A stretch of 64,000 nt of DNA from Anaerolineales bacterium (GTDB lineage: Bacteria; Chloroflexota; Anaerolineae; 4572-78; J111), in contig JACKAT010000001.1 in NCBI GenBank assembly GCA_020634935.1, positions 248,001 to 312,000 of the forward strand, written 5' to 3'. This document shows, piece after piece, positions 9,065 to 16,589 of the stretch (position 1 is its first letter; the number at the start of each line of letters is the position of its first letter). Made by a program: the position numbers and the translations under genes. The notes under the pieces were generated by a model, which ran no database searches, was not told where the DNA came from, and saw only the letters and a list, made by a program, of their open reading frames with translations.

Positions 9065-9490
9065 TTAAAGTGGCCAATCGCGCAACATGCGTTCCGTCTC
9101 TTCCGAATGGCCCGACTCATCGCGCACCATATCTTCAAGCTGAACCACCAGGCCTTTATCGCCGAATTCTTCCGCTTCCTGGGCGCGTTTACTGTAATTT
9201 TTGGCCGCTCGTAATTCAGCCGTCAACACGGCGGTCAGCATCTCCCGGTTGGTCCCTGCCTCCGGCACCGGCTCAGGTGTAGTAGTCGGTTCGCCCCCCA
9301 GCGCCACAATCTTGTTGGCCAAAAACTGGGCATGCATTTGTTCGTCCGCCACTTCGGTTAGAAAAAACTGGGCTAACTGCGGTCGAAACGGGCCGGTGGC
9401 CTTGGCCGCGTAGGTGATATACTGAATAATGGCGCTCAGTTCGCCGGCTAGATCCTCGTTGAGATGGTCAATGAGCGTTTGCTTGTCCAT
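9065..9490 (-). CDS. Ferritin-like (bacterioferritin/DPS-type) protein
   Basis: A four-helix ferritin-like protein of 141 residues. LNEDLAGELSAIIQYITYAA in helix one, EVADEQMHAQFLANKIVALGG in helix two, AELRAAKNYSKRAQEAEE and VQLEDMVRDESGHSEET in the last helices give the paired ExxH/E di-iron ligands. It probably oxidises and stores iron or protects against peroxide. AGGAGG is followed by two successive ATG codons. The second (9490) has the better 5-nt spacing and is chosen over 9493. It stands alone with its own terminator. Confidence 0.8.
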   Translation of the reverse strand: MDKQTLIDHLNEDLAGELSAIIQYITYAAKATGPFRPQLAQFFLTEVADEQMHAQFLANKIVALGGEPTTTPEPVPEAGTNREMLTAVLTAELRAAKNYSKRAQEAEEFGDKGLVVQLEDMVRDESGHSEETERMLRDWPL

Positions 9491-9603
9491 CATAACCTCC
9501 TGCGGTGATGAAATAATTAAGGTGATTGATTAGTAGGTGAACGTTACCACTTTTTTAAATATTTGCAACTTACCGATGATTTCGATCTGAGCGGATTGAG
9601 GGT

Positions 9604-9652
9604 AAAAAAAAAGCACTCCCTTCTCAACTTGGTGCGCTTTAGAAGGGAGTGC
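9604..9652 (-). terminator. Terminator of the globin gene
   Basis: On the minus strand a 12-bp perfect stem (GCACTCCCTTCT with AGAAGGGAGTGC) is followed by nine T. The upstream arm of the stem merges with the conserved edge of the palindromic repeat at 9645. Confidence 0.85.
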
Positions 9653-9715
9653 GACAGAACCTTGATATAGCAACGACAATGAAAATTCTGTAGGACAAAC
9701 TTAAGTTTGTCCTAC
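9645..9715 (+). repeat. Dispersed palindromic repeat, copy A
   Basis: A 71-bp element of the form GGGAGTGCGACAGAACC...GCAACGACAATG, ending in a perfect 26-bp palindrome at 9690-9715 (arms GTAGGACAAACTT and AAGTTTGTCCTAC). Two more copies lie at 31185-31254 and, inverted, at 57513-57583. No open frame, so it looks like a small REP/MITE-type unit. Confidence 0.85.
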
Positions 9716-9768
9716 AAACCCATTTTCAGAGGAGGACTTAAAATGGGATTAAGTGGTTGGGTAAACGG

Positions 9769-10314
9769 TTATTTCGTTAAGAGCCGGCGAGCCAGGCGTT
9801 CGTTACCAACAACTTCGGCCAGGTGATCGAGTTGCGTATTTTCGTAGGCTTGATTGAAAATGGCGATGTCCAGCGCAGCCAGTTTGCGGAAGGCCCGGCT
9901 CGTTACTTCGGCATTGCCGTTCATGTGGGCGATTTTATCCCCATATTCTACCAGTACGTCCATCATCGCCAGCGGGTAGCGCACGGGCAACCCGATGCGA
10001 ACGTGAGTTTTGCCAATTGTCAGACGGCTGTTAACGTAATCGGTGTCGTAATTGCCTGAAAAGAGTTGGATAAACCAGGCTTCCAGCGTGCCACGTAAAT
10101 GCTCAACCATGCCGTTCCCACCGAAATATTCGGCGGTGTTGTCGTGCGATAGTAACCGCTCATAAAAGGCGTTGATCAACTGTGGGGCCATTTCTTCGGC
10201 CTGAGGTTTGCTGGCGGCCAGCGCCTGTTTTTCCTCATCGGACAAATTCATCAGCGTGACGAGATCCGTTAAAATGGCTTCGTCCTTAACGCTCCAGCTA
10301 TTGCGGTCTTCCAT
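9769..10314 (-). CDS. Protoglobin-type heme globin
   Basis: A single-domain globin of 181 residues of the globin-coupled-sensor/protoglobin class. LSDEEKQALAASKPQAEEMAPQLINAFYERLLSHDNTAEYF matches the N-terminal Z and A-B helices. LTIGKTHVRIGLPVRYPLAMMDVL contains the proximal heme His (HVRIGL, near residue 102). There is no fused signalling domain, so it could store or sense O2/NO or detoxify. It lies downstream of a roadblock/MglA signalling operon but is separated by an inverted-repeat element, so cotranscription is doubtful. A strong terminator follows. Confidence 0.85.
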   Translation of the reverse strand: MEDRNSWSVKDEAILTDLVTLMNLSDEEKQALAASKPQAEEMAPQLINAFYERLLSHDNTAEYFGGNGMVEHLRGTLEAWFIQLFSGNYDTDYVNSRLTIGKTHVRIGLPVRYPLAMMDVLVEYGDKIAHMNGNAEVTSRAFRKLAALDIAIFNQAYENTQLDHLAEVVGNERLARRLLTK

Positions 10315-10358
10315 TAGGTTTATCTCCTTATGTAGTTAAATTTAGTTGACAAGAATAT

Positions 10359-10484
10359 GAGTTGCGCAGTTCAAAAGGTGACAGTCACTTGGGTGCAATA
10401 AATCGACCTGTTTGGGTTAAATGGACGTTCATTTTCGGCAAAAAGTGACTGTCACCTGGTTCGTTACACCCAACTGCGTAACTC
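10359..10484. repeat. 126-bp nested inverted-repeat element
   Basis: Outer arms GAGTTGCGCAGTT (10359-10371) and AACTGCGTAACTC (10472-10484) differ at one base. Inner arms AGGTGACAGTCACTT (10376-10390) and AAGTGACTGTCACCT (10443-10457) are perfect. It ends exactly at the stop codon of the roadblock gene. A related motif flanks 45443-45523. It resembles REP/RAYT-associated or MITE sequences. Confidence 0.75.
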
Positions 10485-10862
10485 CTAAAGAATAGCGGTG
10501 AGAGTGGCGATCATGTTGCGGGTTTCGGCAAAGGCCATCCCCAGGTTGACGTCGTTGGGGGTAAGACCAATGAGCAGGGTTTCTTCGTTCAAACTGGTTA
10601 CAATAATATTGCCATCATCACCTTGAATTAAGGCTTGTTTGAAATCGCCTCGTTTAAGTTGGCCGACGCTGCGTTTGCTCAAACCCAAAATAGCCGCTGA
10701 TGTAGCGCCGACCATCTCCTCGTCGAGCGCTTTTTGGGGAACATTGGCCGAGTAAACTAACCCATCGACGCCAACAATGGCTGCCCCGTCAATATCGGAA
10801 GACTCGCGCAGGAGTTCAACCAGAGCATCAGCCAATCTTTCACTTCTCTTCTTTGTTGTCAT
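10485..10862 (-). CDS. Roadblock/LC7 domain protein
   Basis: A 125-residue protein consisting of one roadblock/LC7 fold: ERLADALVELLRESSDIDGAAIVGVDGLVYSANVP, then the helix ending ILGLSKRSVGQLKRGDFKQALIQGDDGNIIV and LIGLTPNDVNLGMAFAETR. Such proteins dimerise and act as scaffolds or GTPase regulators (MglB type). Its second half is nearly identical in pattern to that of the neighbouring 10977-11699 product, indicating recent duplication. It is the last gene of the signalling operon. A 114-bp gap precedes it. Confidence 0.85.
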   Translation of the reverse strand: MTTKKRSERLADALVELLRESSDIDGAAIVGVDGLVYSANVPQKALDEEMVGATSAAILGLSKRSVGQLKRGDFKQALIQGDDGNIIVTSLNEETLLIGLTPNDVNLGMAFAETRNMIATLTAIL

Positions 10863-10976
10863 AGAAATTTCTCCTTAATGAATAAAAATGGATATTAATT
10901 TGATTGTAAGTAATTATCAGAATAGGATGGGTAATTTTTCAGTCAACTGTTCCCCAAATTTCTTGATAAAATCTTG

Positions 10977-11699
10977 CTAATCGTTACTTAAGACATCACG
11001 AACTTTAGCCGTGATTTCTCTCGCCTCGGCGAAAACAAACCCCAGATTGACATCGTTGGGGGTTAATCCCACAAAAAGGACTTCGTCGGTGATGTTTGTA
11101 ATAATGATATTGCCTTGCGTGCCTTGCAGATACGCTTGCTTGAAATTGCTTCGTTTGAGTTGATCGACGCTGCGTTTGCTCAAGCCCAAAATAGCCGCGC
11201 CGATAGCCCCCACCTCGTCTTGATCCAGGGTCGCTTGGGGTAATCTGGCCGCCAAGACTTCACCATCAACCCCAATCACCGCCATCCCCTCGATATCAGA
11301 CAGCCCTTCGAAAACGTCCGATAGACGATCCTGATATGTTCCATTAGCATAAGTGACAGAGGGTGGGTTGGGCGACCCATTCGTCTGCCCGGCTGACTCA
11401 TCTAATCGACGCGCACCTTCCAATAACAGACCAGACCAACTCCGGCTTATCGACACGGTTGGCGACTCAAACCCCATCTCTAATGTAAATCGACCGTCGT
11501 GCCAATTTAATATTTGAAATACAACCTCTTCACCCTGCAAATCGCCCATCGCCGCGTGAGCGACCTGACCATCTTTGAAAAAGAGGAGGGCGCTTTGCCC
11601 ATTTTGGTCAATTGTCAAACGCGCTGTCTTGTTATCCAGGCAGTTATGCTGGATTAAATCAGCTACAGTCATTTCCTTTAAGCTACCTTGTAAGGCCAT
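10977..11699 (-). CDS. DUF4388 plus roadblock/LC7 two-domain protein
   Basis: 240 residues. The first ~95 form a DUF4388 (PATAN-related) domain beginning MALQGSLKEMTVADLIQHNCLDNKTARLTI. The last ~120 form a roadblock domain (LSDVFEGLSDIEGMAVIGVDGEVLAARLP, ILGLSKRSVDQLKRSNFKQAYLQG). PATAN domains are found in response-regulator networks of cyanobacteria and Chloroflexota, and roadblock domains contact MglA-like GTPases. The fusion probably links phosphorelay output to the GTPase. It lies 10 bp downstream of the roadblock gene at 11710. Confidence 0.8.
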   Translation of the reverse strand: MALQGSLKEMTVADLIQHNCLDNKTARLTIDQNGQSALLFFKDGQVAHAAMGDLQGEEVVFQILNWHDGRFTLEMGFESPTVSISRSWSGLLLEGARRLDESAGQTNGSPNPPSVTYANGTYQDRLSDVFEGLSDIEGMAVIGVDGEVLAARLPQATLDQDEVGAIGAAILGLSKRSVDQLKRSNFKQAYLQGTQGNIIITNITDEVLFVGLTPNDVNLGFVFAEAREITAKVRDVLSND

Positions 11700-11709
11700 A
11701 AGCTTGTCT

Positions 11710-12102
11710 CTAAAGTCTCCACTGTCGCCTGATGGCGTTAACCGCTTGATTGGTTAAACGCCGATAAGTTTGGCTACGGTCAGGAATAATAACGGCCAAG
11801 ATCATTTCATGGTTATTGGCGCTAAATGGCCGGCACACTAACCGCCGACCTTTGGCGTCGTACAAAGAGATTTCATCGGTCTGGGCCATGCCCAATTGAT
11901 GGCTAACTTGCGAAGCCGTTTTTTGGACAAGGGCTACAACGGCTGATTGGGTATCCGGGTCTTGATCCGGGTTAGCGGCCGAGGCTATCGGAAAGCCCTC
12001 TCGATCGGTTAAAACCGAGATGGGGAACCCTCCCTTTTTATTCATTTCGGTCAGCAGCCGGGCAATTTCAGTCGAACCGGTGTTCGGCGTGGTTTTAAAC
12101 AT
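11710..12102 (-). CDS. Roadblock/LC7 domain protein (MglB-like)
   Basis: 130 residues with TEIARLLTEMNKKGGFPISVLTDREGFPIASAANPDQDPDTQSAVVALVQKTASQVSH, the alpha-beta-alpha order of roadblock domains, then EISLYDAKGRRLVCRPFSANNHEMILAVIIPDRSQTYRRLTNQAV. It is the most divergent of the four in the operon. It directly follows the MglA-like GTPase gene, the usual place for its GAP/GEF partner. Partnership is inferred from context only. Confidence 0.8.
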   Translation of the reverse strand: MFKTTPNTGSTEIARLLTEMNKKGGFPISVLTDREGFPIASAANPDQDPDTQSAVVALVQKTASQVSHQLGMAQTDEISLYDAKGRRLVCRPFSANNHEMILAVIIPDRSQTYRRLTNQAVNAIRRQWRL

Positions 12103-12145
12103 GAGTTTTCCTTGTTAATAGGTTATGGATAATTACGATTGAGGC

Positions 12146-12730
12146 TTAAGCCATTTCGCGCTGGACGCGCATAACGACTCCATTAATGATGGCTTTGAGG
12201 GTATTGAAGACGCCTTTGCCTTGCACCGCAATTGACTCAAAGACGGGGTTGCCGTTTAACCCCAAGTTCTGTCGTAATTCAGGAACAGACATCGCATTAG
12301 GCAGGTCACGTTTGTTGAGCTGAATAATTAGAGGCAGGTCTGAAGGAATATTCAGTGAAATTAAGTGCGCTTTCATGTTTTCCCAAGACTCTAAATTTTC
12401 ATTGACTCGATTCCTGTTTGAGTCGGCTACAAAAACCACTCCATCGGCGCCGCGCAAAACTAACTTGCGGCTGGCTTCGTAATAAGATTGCCCAGGAACT
12501 GTGTAAAGATGAATTTTGGGAGATAAGCCGCTAATTTTGCCCAACTCTAATTGCAAAAAGTCGAAGTAGAGGGTTCTATCTTCACGGGTCTTGAGTGAGA
12601 CCAATTCACCGCGTTGTTTGGGGTTGGTATGGGCATGAATTTGTTCTAAATTGGTGGTTTTGCCGCTTAAGGCTGGGCCATAATAAACAACTTTGAGGTT
12701 CAGTTCACGCAACTGCCAGTTGATAAACAT
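12146..12730 (-). CDS. MglA-like small Ras-superfamily GTPase
   Basis: 194 residues with GTPase boxes: P-loop YYGPALSGKTTNLEQIH (near residue 18), KIHLYTVPGQSYYEASRKLVLRGADGVVFVADSN (G3 is TVPGQ, as in MglA), and LIIQLNKRDLP (G4 NKRD). MglA-type GTPases switch between GDP and GTP under MglB-like roadblock partners and organise polarity, motility or membrane-associated complexes. Neighbours are four roadblock genes, a response regulator and a kinase. The start is 4 bp after the preceding gene's stop, so the two are coupled. Confidence 0.9.
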   Translation of the reverse strand: MFINWQLRELNLKVVYYGPALSGKTTNLEQIHAHTNPKQRGELVSLKTREDRTLYFDFLQLELGKISGLSPKIHLYTVPGQSYYEASRKLVLRGADGVVFVADSNRNRVNENLESWENMKAHLISLNIPSDLPLIIQLNKRDLPNAMSVPELRQNLGLNGNPVFESIAVQGKGVFNTLKAIINGVVMRVQREMA

Positions 12731-12734
12731 TCAG

Positions 12735-13277
12735 TTACTCCATCCAGAGATCATCGAGGGCGTCGGTAAATAACTCTGAGAGCGCCTCTTCTTCAAAAAG
12801 CTCTTCTGTCTTATGGGCAGTCGTTTGCTCGTGAGGCTGGGGTGGTTGTTGGACAATCTCGGCCAGACGATGGGCGGTTTTCACGGTCAACATTCGGCCC
12901 CAGCCGAGGGGGACGCTATCGGCCACTTGCACCAGCAGCGCCAGATGTATTCCAGCTTCAATAATAAACGTATGAAAATTTTGGCCTTCACGCAGGACCA
13001 TTTGATTGTCTTGATATTGCCCGGTTAAGCGAGCAATCTCTTGGCTGGCCGCCAAATCACCAGCTATTAATGATCCCAACGACACTAAATCGACATTTTG
13101 TTGGTCCCCTTGGGCTGATACTACCTGCCCGGTGACATCGACCAGAACAATGAGATGCGCCGGTAACTTTTGTTTGAGTTCGATCAAAGTTTGGCTGATT
13201 AACTTATCTTGAGAGGGATAGATGGTTAGCCCGCTTCGTAAACTATACTGTCCACCGCCTTTAGATTGAAATTTCAT
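12735..13277 (-). CDS. Roadblock-like protein preceding the MglA-like GTPase
   Basis: About 180 residues from an ATG at 13277, chosen because AGGAGACTCTCATG gives a good ribosome site; the longer frame to 13367 has none. QTLIELKQKLPAHLIVLVDVTGQVVSAQGDQQNVDLVSLGSLIAGDLAASQEIARL and HTFIIEAGIHLALLVQVADSVPLGW fit a roadblock fold. The C terminus is an acidic tail (EELFEEEALSELFTDALDDLW), possibly a docking peptide. The stop is 4 bp before the GTPase start. Confidence 0.7.
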   Translation of the reverse strand: MKFQSKGGGQYSLRSGLTIYPSQDKLISQTLIELKQKLPAHLIVLVDVTGQVVSAQGDQQNVDLVSLGSLIAGDLAASQEIARLTGQYQDNQMVLREGQNFHTFIIEAGIHLALLVQVADSVPLGWGRMLTVKTAHRLAEIVQQPPQPHEQTTAHKTEELFEEEALSELFTDALDDLWME

Positions 13278-13417
13278 GAGAGTCTCCTGACCGCCAAAAC
13301 TACCGTATGAATTACGATAAAAGTATATCAGAAAAAATATCGCAGCGCGGTTAGGCAAAGTTGGCAAAGGTTGGCGGGAACTCTACCGGTTTTCGATTTT
13401 AGGGCTATTTCCGAGGA

Positions 13418-14200
13418 TTACTGTCCGCTCCACAAATACCCTTTGTGTCGAACCGTTTTGATATAACGGGGCGTTGTGCCGCTTTCAATTTTGCGGCGCA
13501 GTTGGTGAATGTGCCATTTGGCAATATCGCGGGCTTCAACCTCTTCAACCTCATAACCCAGCGCGGATTTGACCAGATCGCGGGGGCAAACCGGTTCCGG
13601 CGCGGCCTTAACCAAACACACCAACAGGTCGAATTCGGCGGTGGTCAAATCTAGCAAGCTGTCATTTAATGTCGCCAGGCGATGGTGATTGTCGATGACC
13701 AGTTGGCCCGAACGCGTAAATCGCGAGTCAGGCTCAGGTGGTTGAGCTACCGTTGGGGCCGGTTCCAACTCATTGAGCAGTTGCCGGAGATTATCAATCT
13801 TGGTGAGTAAATTTTGTTGGTGCAGTTGCTGCTGCCGGTGCTGCAAGCCGTCGCGAACGCGCTGCCGGATGGTATCGGGCGTAGCCGGCTTAAAGAGATA
13901 GTCAAAGGCCCCCTGTCGCAGCGCATCGACCGCGCTTTCGACGGAACTGTAGGCCGTCAGAATAATGATCGCCAGATGCGGATCGATCACTCTGGCTTTG
14001 TGTAACACTTCAATGCCGTCGATTGGGGCCATGTGTAAATCCAAGAGCAGCAAATCATAGGCGGTTTGCTCCAGTTTCTTCAGCGCTTCGCTGCCGTCGC
14101 AGGCGCTGTCAATCATATAATCTTCTCGTTTCAATGATTGGGTTAAGATGAAGCGAACGGTTTCGTTGTCATCGACAATTAAGATATGGGGTTGGGTCAT
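13418..14200 (-). CDS. Response regulator with OmpR/PhoB-type DNA-binding domain
   Basis: 260 residues. The receiver domain (1-120) has ILIVDDNE, phospho-acceptor DLLLLDLHM (Asp near 54), the T/S of IIILTAYSS and the conserved Lys in YLFKPAT. A coiled-coil linker (~125-150, QQQLHQQNLLTKIDNLRQLLNEL) follows, then a winged helix (~165-258) ending KWHIHQLRRKIESGTTPRYIKTVRHKGYLW, the PhoB-type recognition helix and wing. It is partnered with the kinase gene just upstream (26-bp gap). Targets are unknown; autoregulation of the operon is possible. Confidence 0.9.
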   Translation of the reverse strand: MTQPHILIVDDNETVRFILTQSLKREDYMIDSACDGSEALKKLEQTAYDLLLLDLHMAPIDGIEVLHKARVIDPHLAIIILTAYSSVESAVDALRQGAFDYLFKPATPDTIRQRVRDGLQHRQQQLHQQNLLTKIDNLRQLLNELEPAPTVAQPPEPDSRFTRSGQLVIDNHHRLATLNDSLLDLTTAEFDLLVCLVKAAPEPVCPRDLVKSALGYEVEEVEARDIAKWHIHQLRRKIESGTTPRYIKTVRHKGYLWSGQ

Positions 14201-14226
14201 CGTAACCTCCGCGTAGACAAGACGGT

Positions 14227-16311
14227 TTAATTTTCCGACGTTGATATGGGAATTTCTATAAGCCAGCTTACTTCCTGGTCATGCTGTTTGAAACAGATGG
14301 CGCCATGATGGGCGGCGATAATTTCGTGACTCATCGCGGTGCCAAAGTTGACCTCAGCCATTTTTTGTTGGGGTTCCAGTTGCAAGGTTTTGTGCCAACG
14401 CTCGATGTCAAGGGCCGCGGCATCACTACAGAAGGCGATTTGGATGACCTTGGGCAGCGCCCGCGACCGTATCCGTAATACCCCTTGGCCGGCCATACCG
14501 ATGACATCACCTAGATTTAGCATCAGATTAACGAAGACCAATTGTAGTTGATGGCCAACAGCAACGGTGAGGGGCAGCCGCGCCTCCAAATCGATCACCA
14601 GATCGACTTTTTTGCGCTTTAATTCTTGCCGGCCGATGGCTACTGCGTCTTGGATCAACGCGTTGATGTTCAACAGACGTGGCTTTTCGCTTTGCGGTCG
14701 ATAAAGCTGCCGCATCCGGCTGACGAGTTGAACCACCTGCCTTGATTCGTTAAGGCTCATCTGGATATAGTTGGTCAATTCGGCCGGTCGGTCTAATTCT
14801 TCCAGCGCCAGATTGAGCGCTCCTTGGATCGCTTGCATGGGGTTGTTGATCTCGTGCGACAGGCTGGCGGTTAAGCGACCCACGGTCACCAACCGTTCGG
14901 TTTGGGTCATTTGGCTATACAGTCGCTCCCGCTCTTCCATATAATCTCGCCGTTCCTGCCAAAGCTGCCGGTTAGCAATCACCGACGCCGTTAAGGCGGC
15001 CACACCTTCCAGCAAGATTCGATCCTGCTCAGTGAAAGGAATATTCTTTTCATTATGAATCGCTATAACGCCGATCGGTTTGGCTCGATGATTCAGCGGC
15101 ACCGCCAGCAACGCGTATTGCTCCCCGCCGTCAATTGTATCGACAGCGGGGTCAAAACGGGGATCATCCACGGCAACGGGCGTTAGCAGTGACTGATTGT
15201 GGGCGGCCACCCAGCCCACCAACCCGCGATCCTTGGGGCGGTAATTCACCGTATCGGTCGAAAAGCGACGGCTCAACGACGCCGCCAACTCTAGCCCCTG
15301 TTTATCGCCGGTCAGAAGCCAGATCTGGCTGCCTGAGGCATTAAACAGGGGGGTGGCCAATTCCAGCGTTGATGACAGCGTCGTATAGAGATCACTTTGC
15401 TCATCGACCACACGGGTGATCAGCACCAGCAGCGCATTCTGCATGGCGTGAACCTGGCTCTCTTCCTGGCGGTGAAACATATCGAGCAGAGACCCAATAT
15501 TTTGGCCCAAAATGAGCAGTTTTTTTTGTTCAACCGTCGAAATGAGGGGCCGGCTGTGGTAAGCCAGTGTGAGCAGCCCAATCAGCTTTTGATCGCTGGT
15601 GAGCGGCAAAATTAGGTGGTAGCTTAACCCGTTTGTTTCCGCCGGATCGACCTCGCCCCAAACGACCACATCAACCATCAATGGCGCATCGGTGGTTAAG
15701 TTGGACAGCGCTAGGTGGGCCTGGTTCCCTTCGATTAAAAGCTGGGGATTGCGCCGATATAAAAGGGGGAGATTAAACTGCCCCGCTAATTCGAACTCAA
15801 CCGGGTTAGCCGGTTTCGGTAAGAGCAGCCAGGCCGCGGCGGCGTTGAACGTGTCGGCTAAGGTTTTTACGCCCCGATTCAGGGTGTGCGGTGAAGCTCC
15901 GCTGTTCATCTGATGGATGGTTTTCAGCAGGCCGTCGAATCCGTATAAGGCGTAATTTAAATAATTTGACAGACGAGTCTGAACTTCGGCCGGGATCAGG
16001 GGCCACAGCAGATAATCATCCGCGCCGGCTTCAAAGACCACTTCGCGGTCGGCGGCCTGATCAATAATCGCAATAAGGGGTAGGGGATGAGCCGGCATTT
16101 GCCGGCATAAATGCCGACAGTCGGCCACAACAGTGGTGTTACCTCGGGCATCGACTAAGATAATGTCATGGCGCGTGGGTTTCTGGGCCGAGTTATCAAA
16201 ATAGGCGTTGGCCTCAATTACGCTCTCAAAGTGAATGACAGGCACAGGCGTTGGAAGCGTGGCGGCCAACGTATCCGGCAAGGTGGTCTGGTCGGTAATT
16301 AGGATGATCAA
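14227..16311 (-). CDS. GAF-domain sensor histidine kinase with receiver-like N terminus
   Basis: 694 residues. Residues 1-125 form a receiver-like domain with DIILVDARG but a Trp where the conserved Lys is expected (YLLWPLI). A GAF-like domain spans ~160-280, and a second GAF follows at ~305-455 (LVGWVAAHNQSLLTP, LLAVPLNHRAKPIGVIAI). HisKA lies at ~475 (LTASLSHEINNPMQAIQG, His present). The ATPase domain keeps an N-box Asn (FVNLMLNLGDVI), but the glycine-rich G1 and G2 boxes are not recognisable. The start is a TTG with GGAG 8 nt upstream. It leads the operon. Confidence 0.85.
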   Translation of the reverse strand: MIILITDQTTLPDTLAATLPTPVPVIHFESVIEANAYFDNSAQKPTRHDIILVDARGNTTVVADCRHLCRQMPAHPLPLIAIIDQAADREVVFEAGADDYLLWPLIPAEVQTRLSNYLNYALYGFDGLLKTIHQMNSGASPHTLNRGVKTLADTFNAAAAWLLLPKPANPVEFELAGQFNLPLLYRRNPQLLIEGNQAHLALSNLTTDAPLMVDVVVWGEVDPAETNGLSYHLILPLTSDQKLIGLLTLAYHSRPLISTVEQKKLLILGQNIGSLLDMFHRQEESQVHAMQNALLVLITRVVDEQSDLYTTLSSTLELATPLFNASGSQIWLLTGDKQGLELAASLSRRFSTDTVNYRPKDRGLVGWVAAHNQSLLTPVAVDDPRFDPAVDTIDGGEQYALLAVPLNHRAKPIGVIAIHNEKNIPFTEQDRILLEGVAALTASVIANRQLWQERRDYMEERERLYSQMTQTERLVTVGRLTASLSHEINNPMQAIQGALNLALEELDRPAELTNYIQMSLNESRQVVQLVSRMRQLYRPQSEKPRLLNINALIQDAVAIGRQELKRKKVDLVIDLEARLPLTVAVGHQLQLVFVNLMLNLGDVIGMAGQGVLRIRSRALPKVIQIAFCSDAAALDIERWHKTLQLEPQQKMAEVNFGTAMSHEIIAAHHGAICFKQHDQEVSWLIEIPISTSEN

Positions 16312-16316
16312 GGATT

Positions 16317-16361
16317 ATACTCCTATATAAGGAGTATATCACGTCTAAAATTTAGTGACAA
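16317..16361 (-). promoter_or_regulatory. Operon promoter overlapped by a palindrome (putative operator)
   Basis: On the minus strand, TTGTCA (16361-16356), a 17-bp spacer and TATACT (16338-16333). A perfect 7-bp inverted repeat, ATACTCC ... GGAGTAT, spans 16337-16317 and covers the -10 box and the expected start point near 16326. A repressor bound there would block transcription. The right arm also supplies the GGAG ribosome site for the TTG start. Confidence 0.55.
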
Positions 16362-16383
16362 CCATATTTCAACTTTTTCTCGA

Positions 16384-16485
16384 CTATTCTACCCCGTCCA
16401 GGCACAAATATTTGATCTCAACCCACTCATCGATGCCATACTTCGAGCCCTCGCGCCCGATGCCAGACTCCTTGACGCCGCCAAA
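16384..16485 (-). pseudogene. C-terminal remnant of a succinate-semialdehyde dehydrogenase-like gene
   Basis: A minus-strand frame too short to be called as a gene encodes FGGVKESGIGREGSKYGIDE followed by WVEIKYLCLDGVE and a TAG stop. This is the typical C-terminal tail of GabD-type aldehyde dehydrogenases. TGA and TAG codons lie immediately upstream in the same frame, so the rest is gone. An intact but different aldehyde dehydrogenase starts 105 bp away on the other strand. Confidence 0.8.
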
Positions 16486-16531
16486 TCAAGAGGGCTACTT
16501 TAGTACAAACGCCGGTCAAATAAAAATTATC

Positions 16532-16560
16532 TTGACATGAACGCCCAGATCAAACATAAT
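16532..16560 (+). promoter_or_regulatory. Promoter of the aldehyde dehydrogenase gene
   Basis: TTGACA at 16532-16537, a 17-bp spacer and CATAAT at 16555-16560, 30 bp before the GTG start. Confidence 0.7.
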
Positions 16561-16589
16561 CCCTTTTTAGTAAATATTTGGAGGACATA

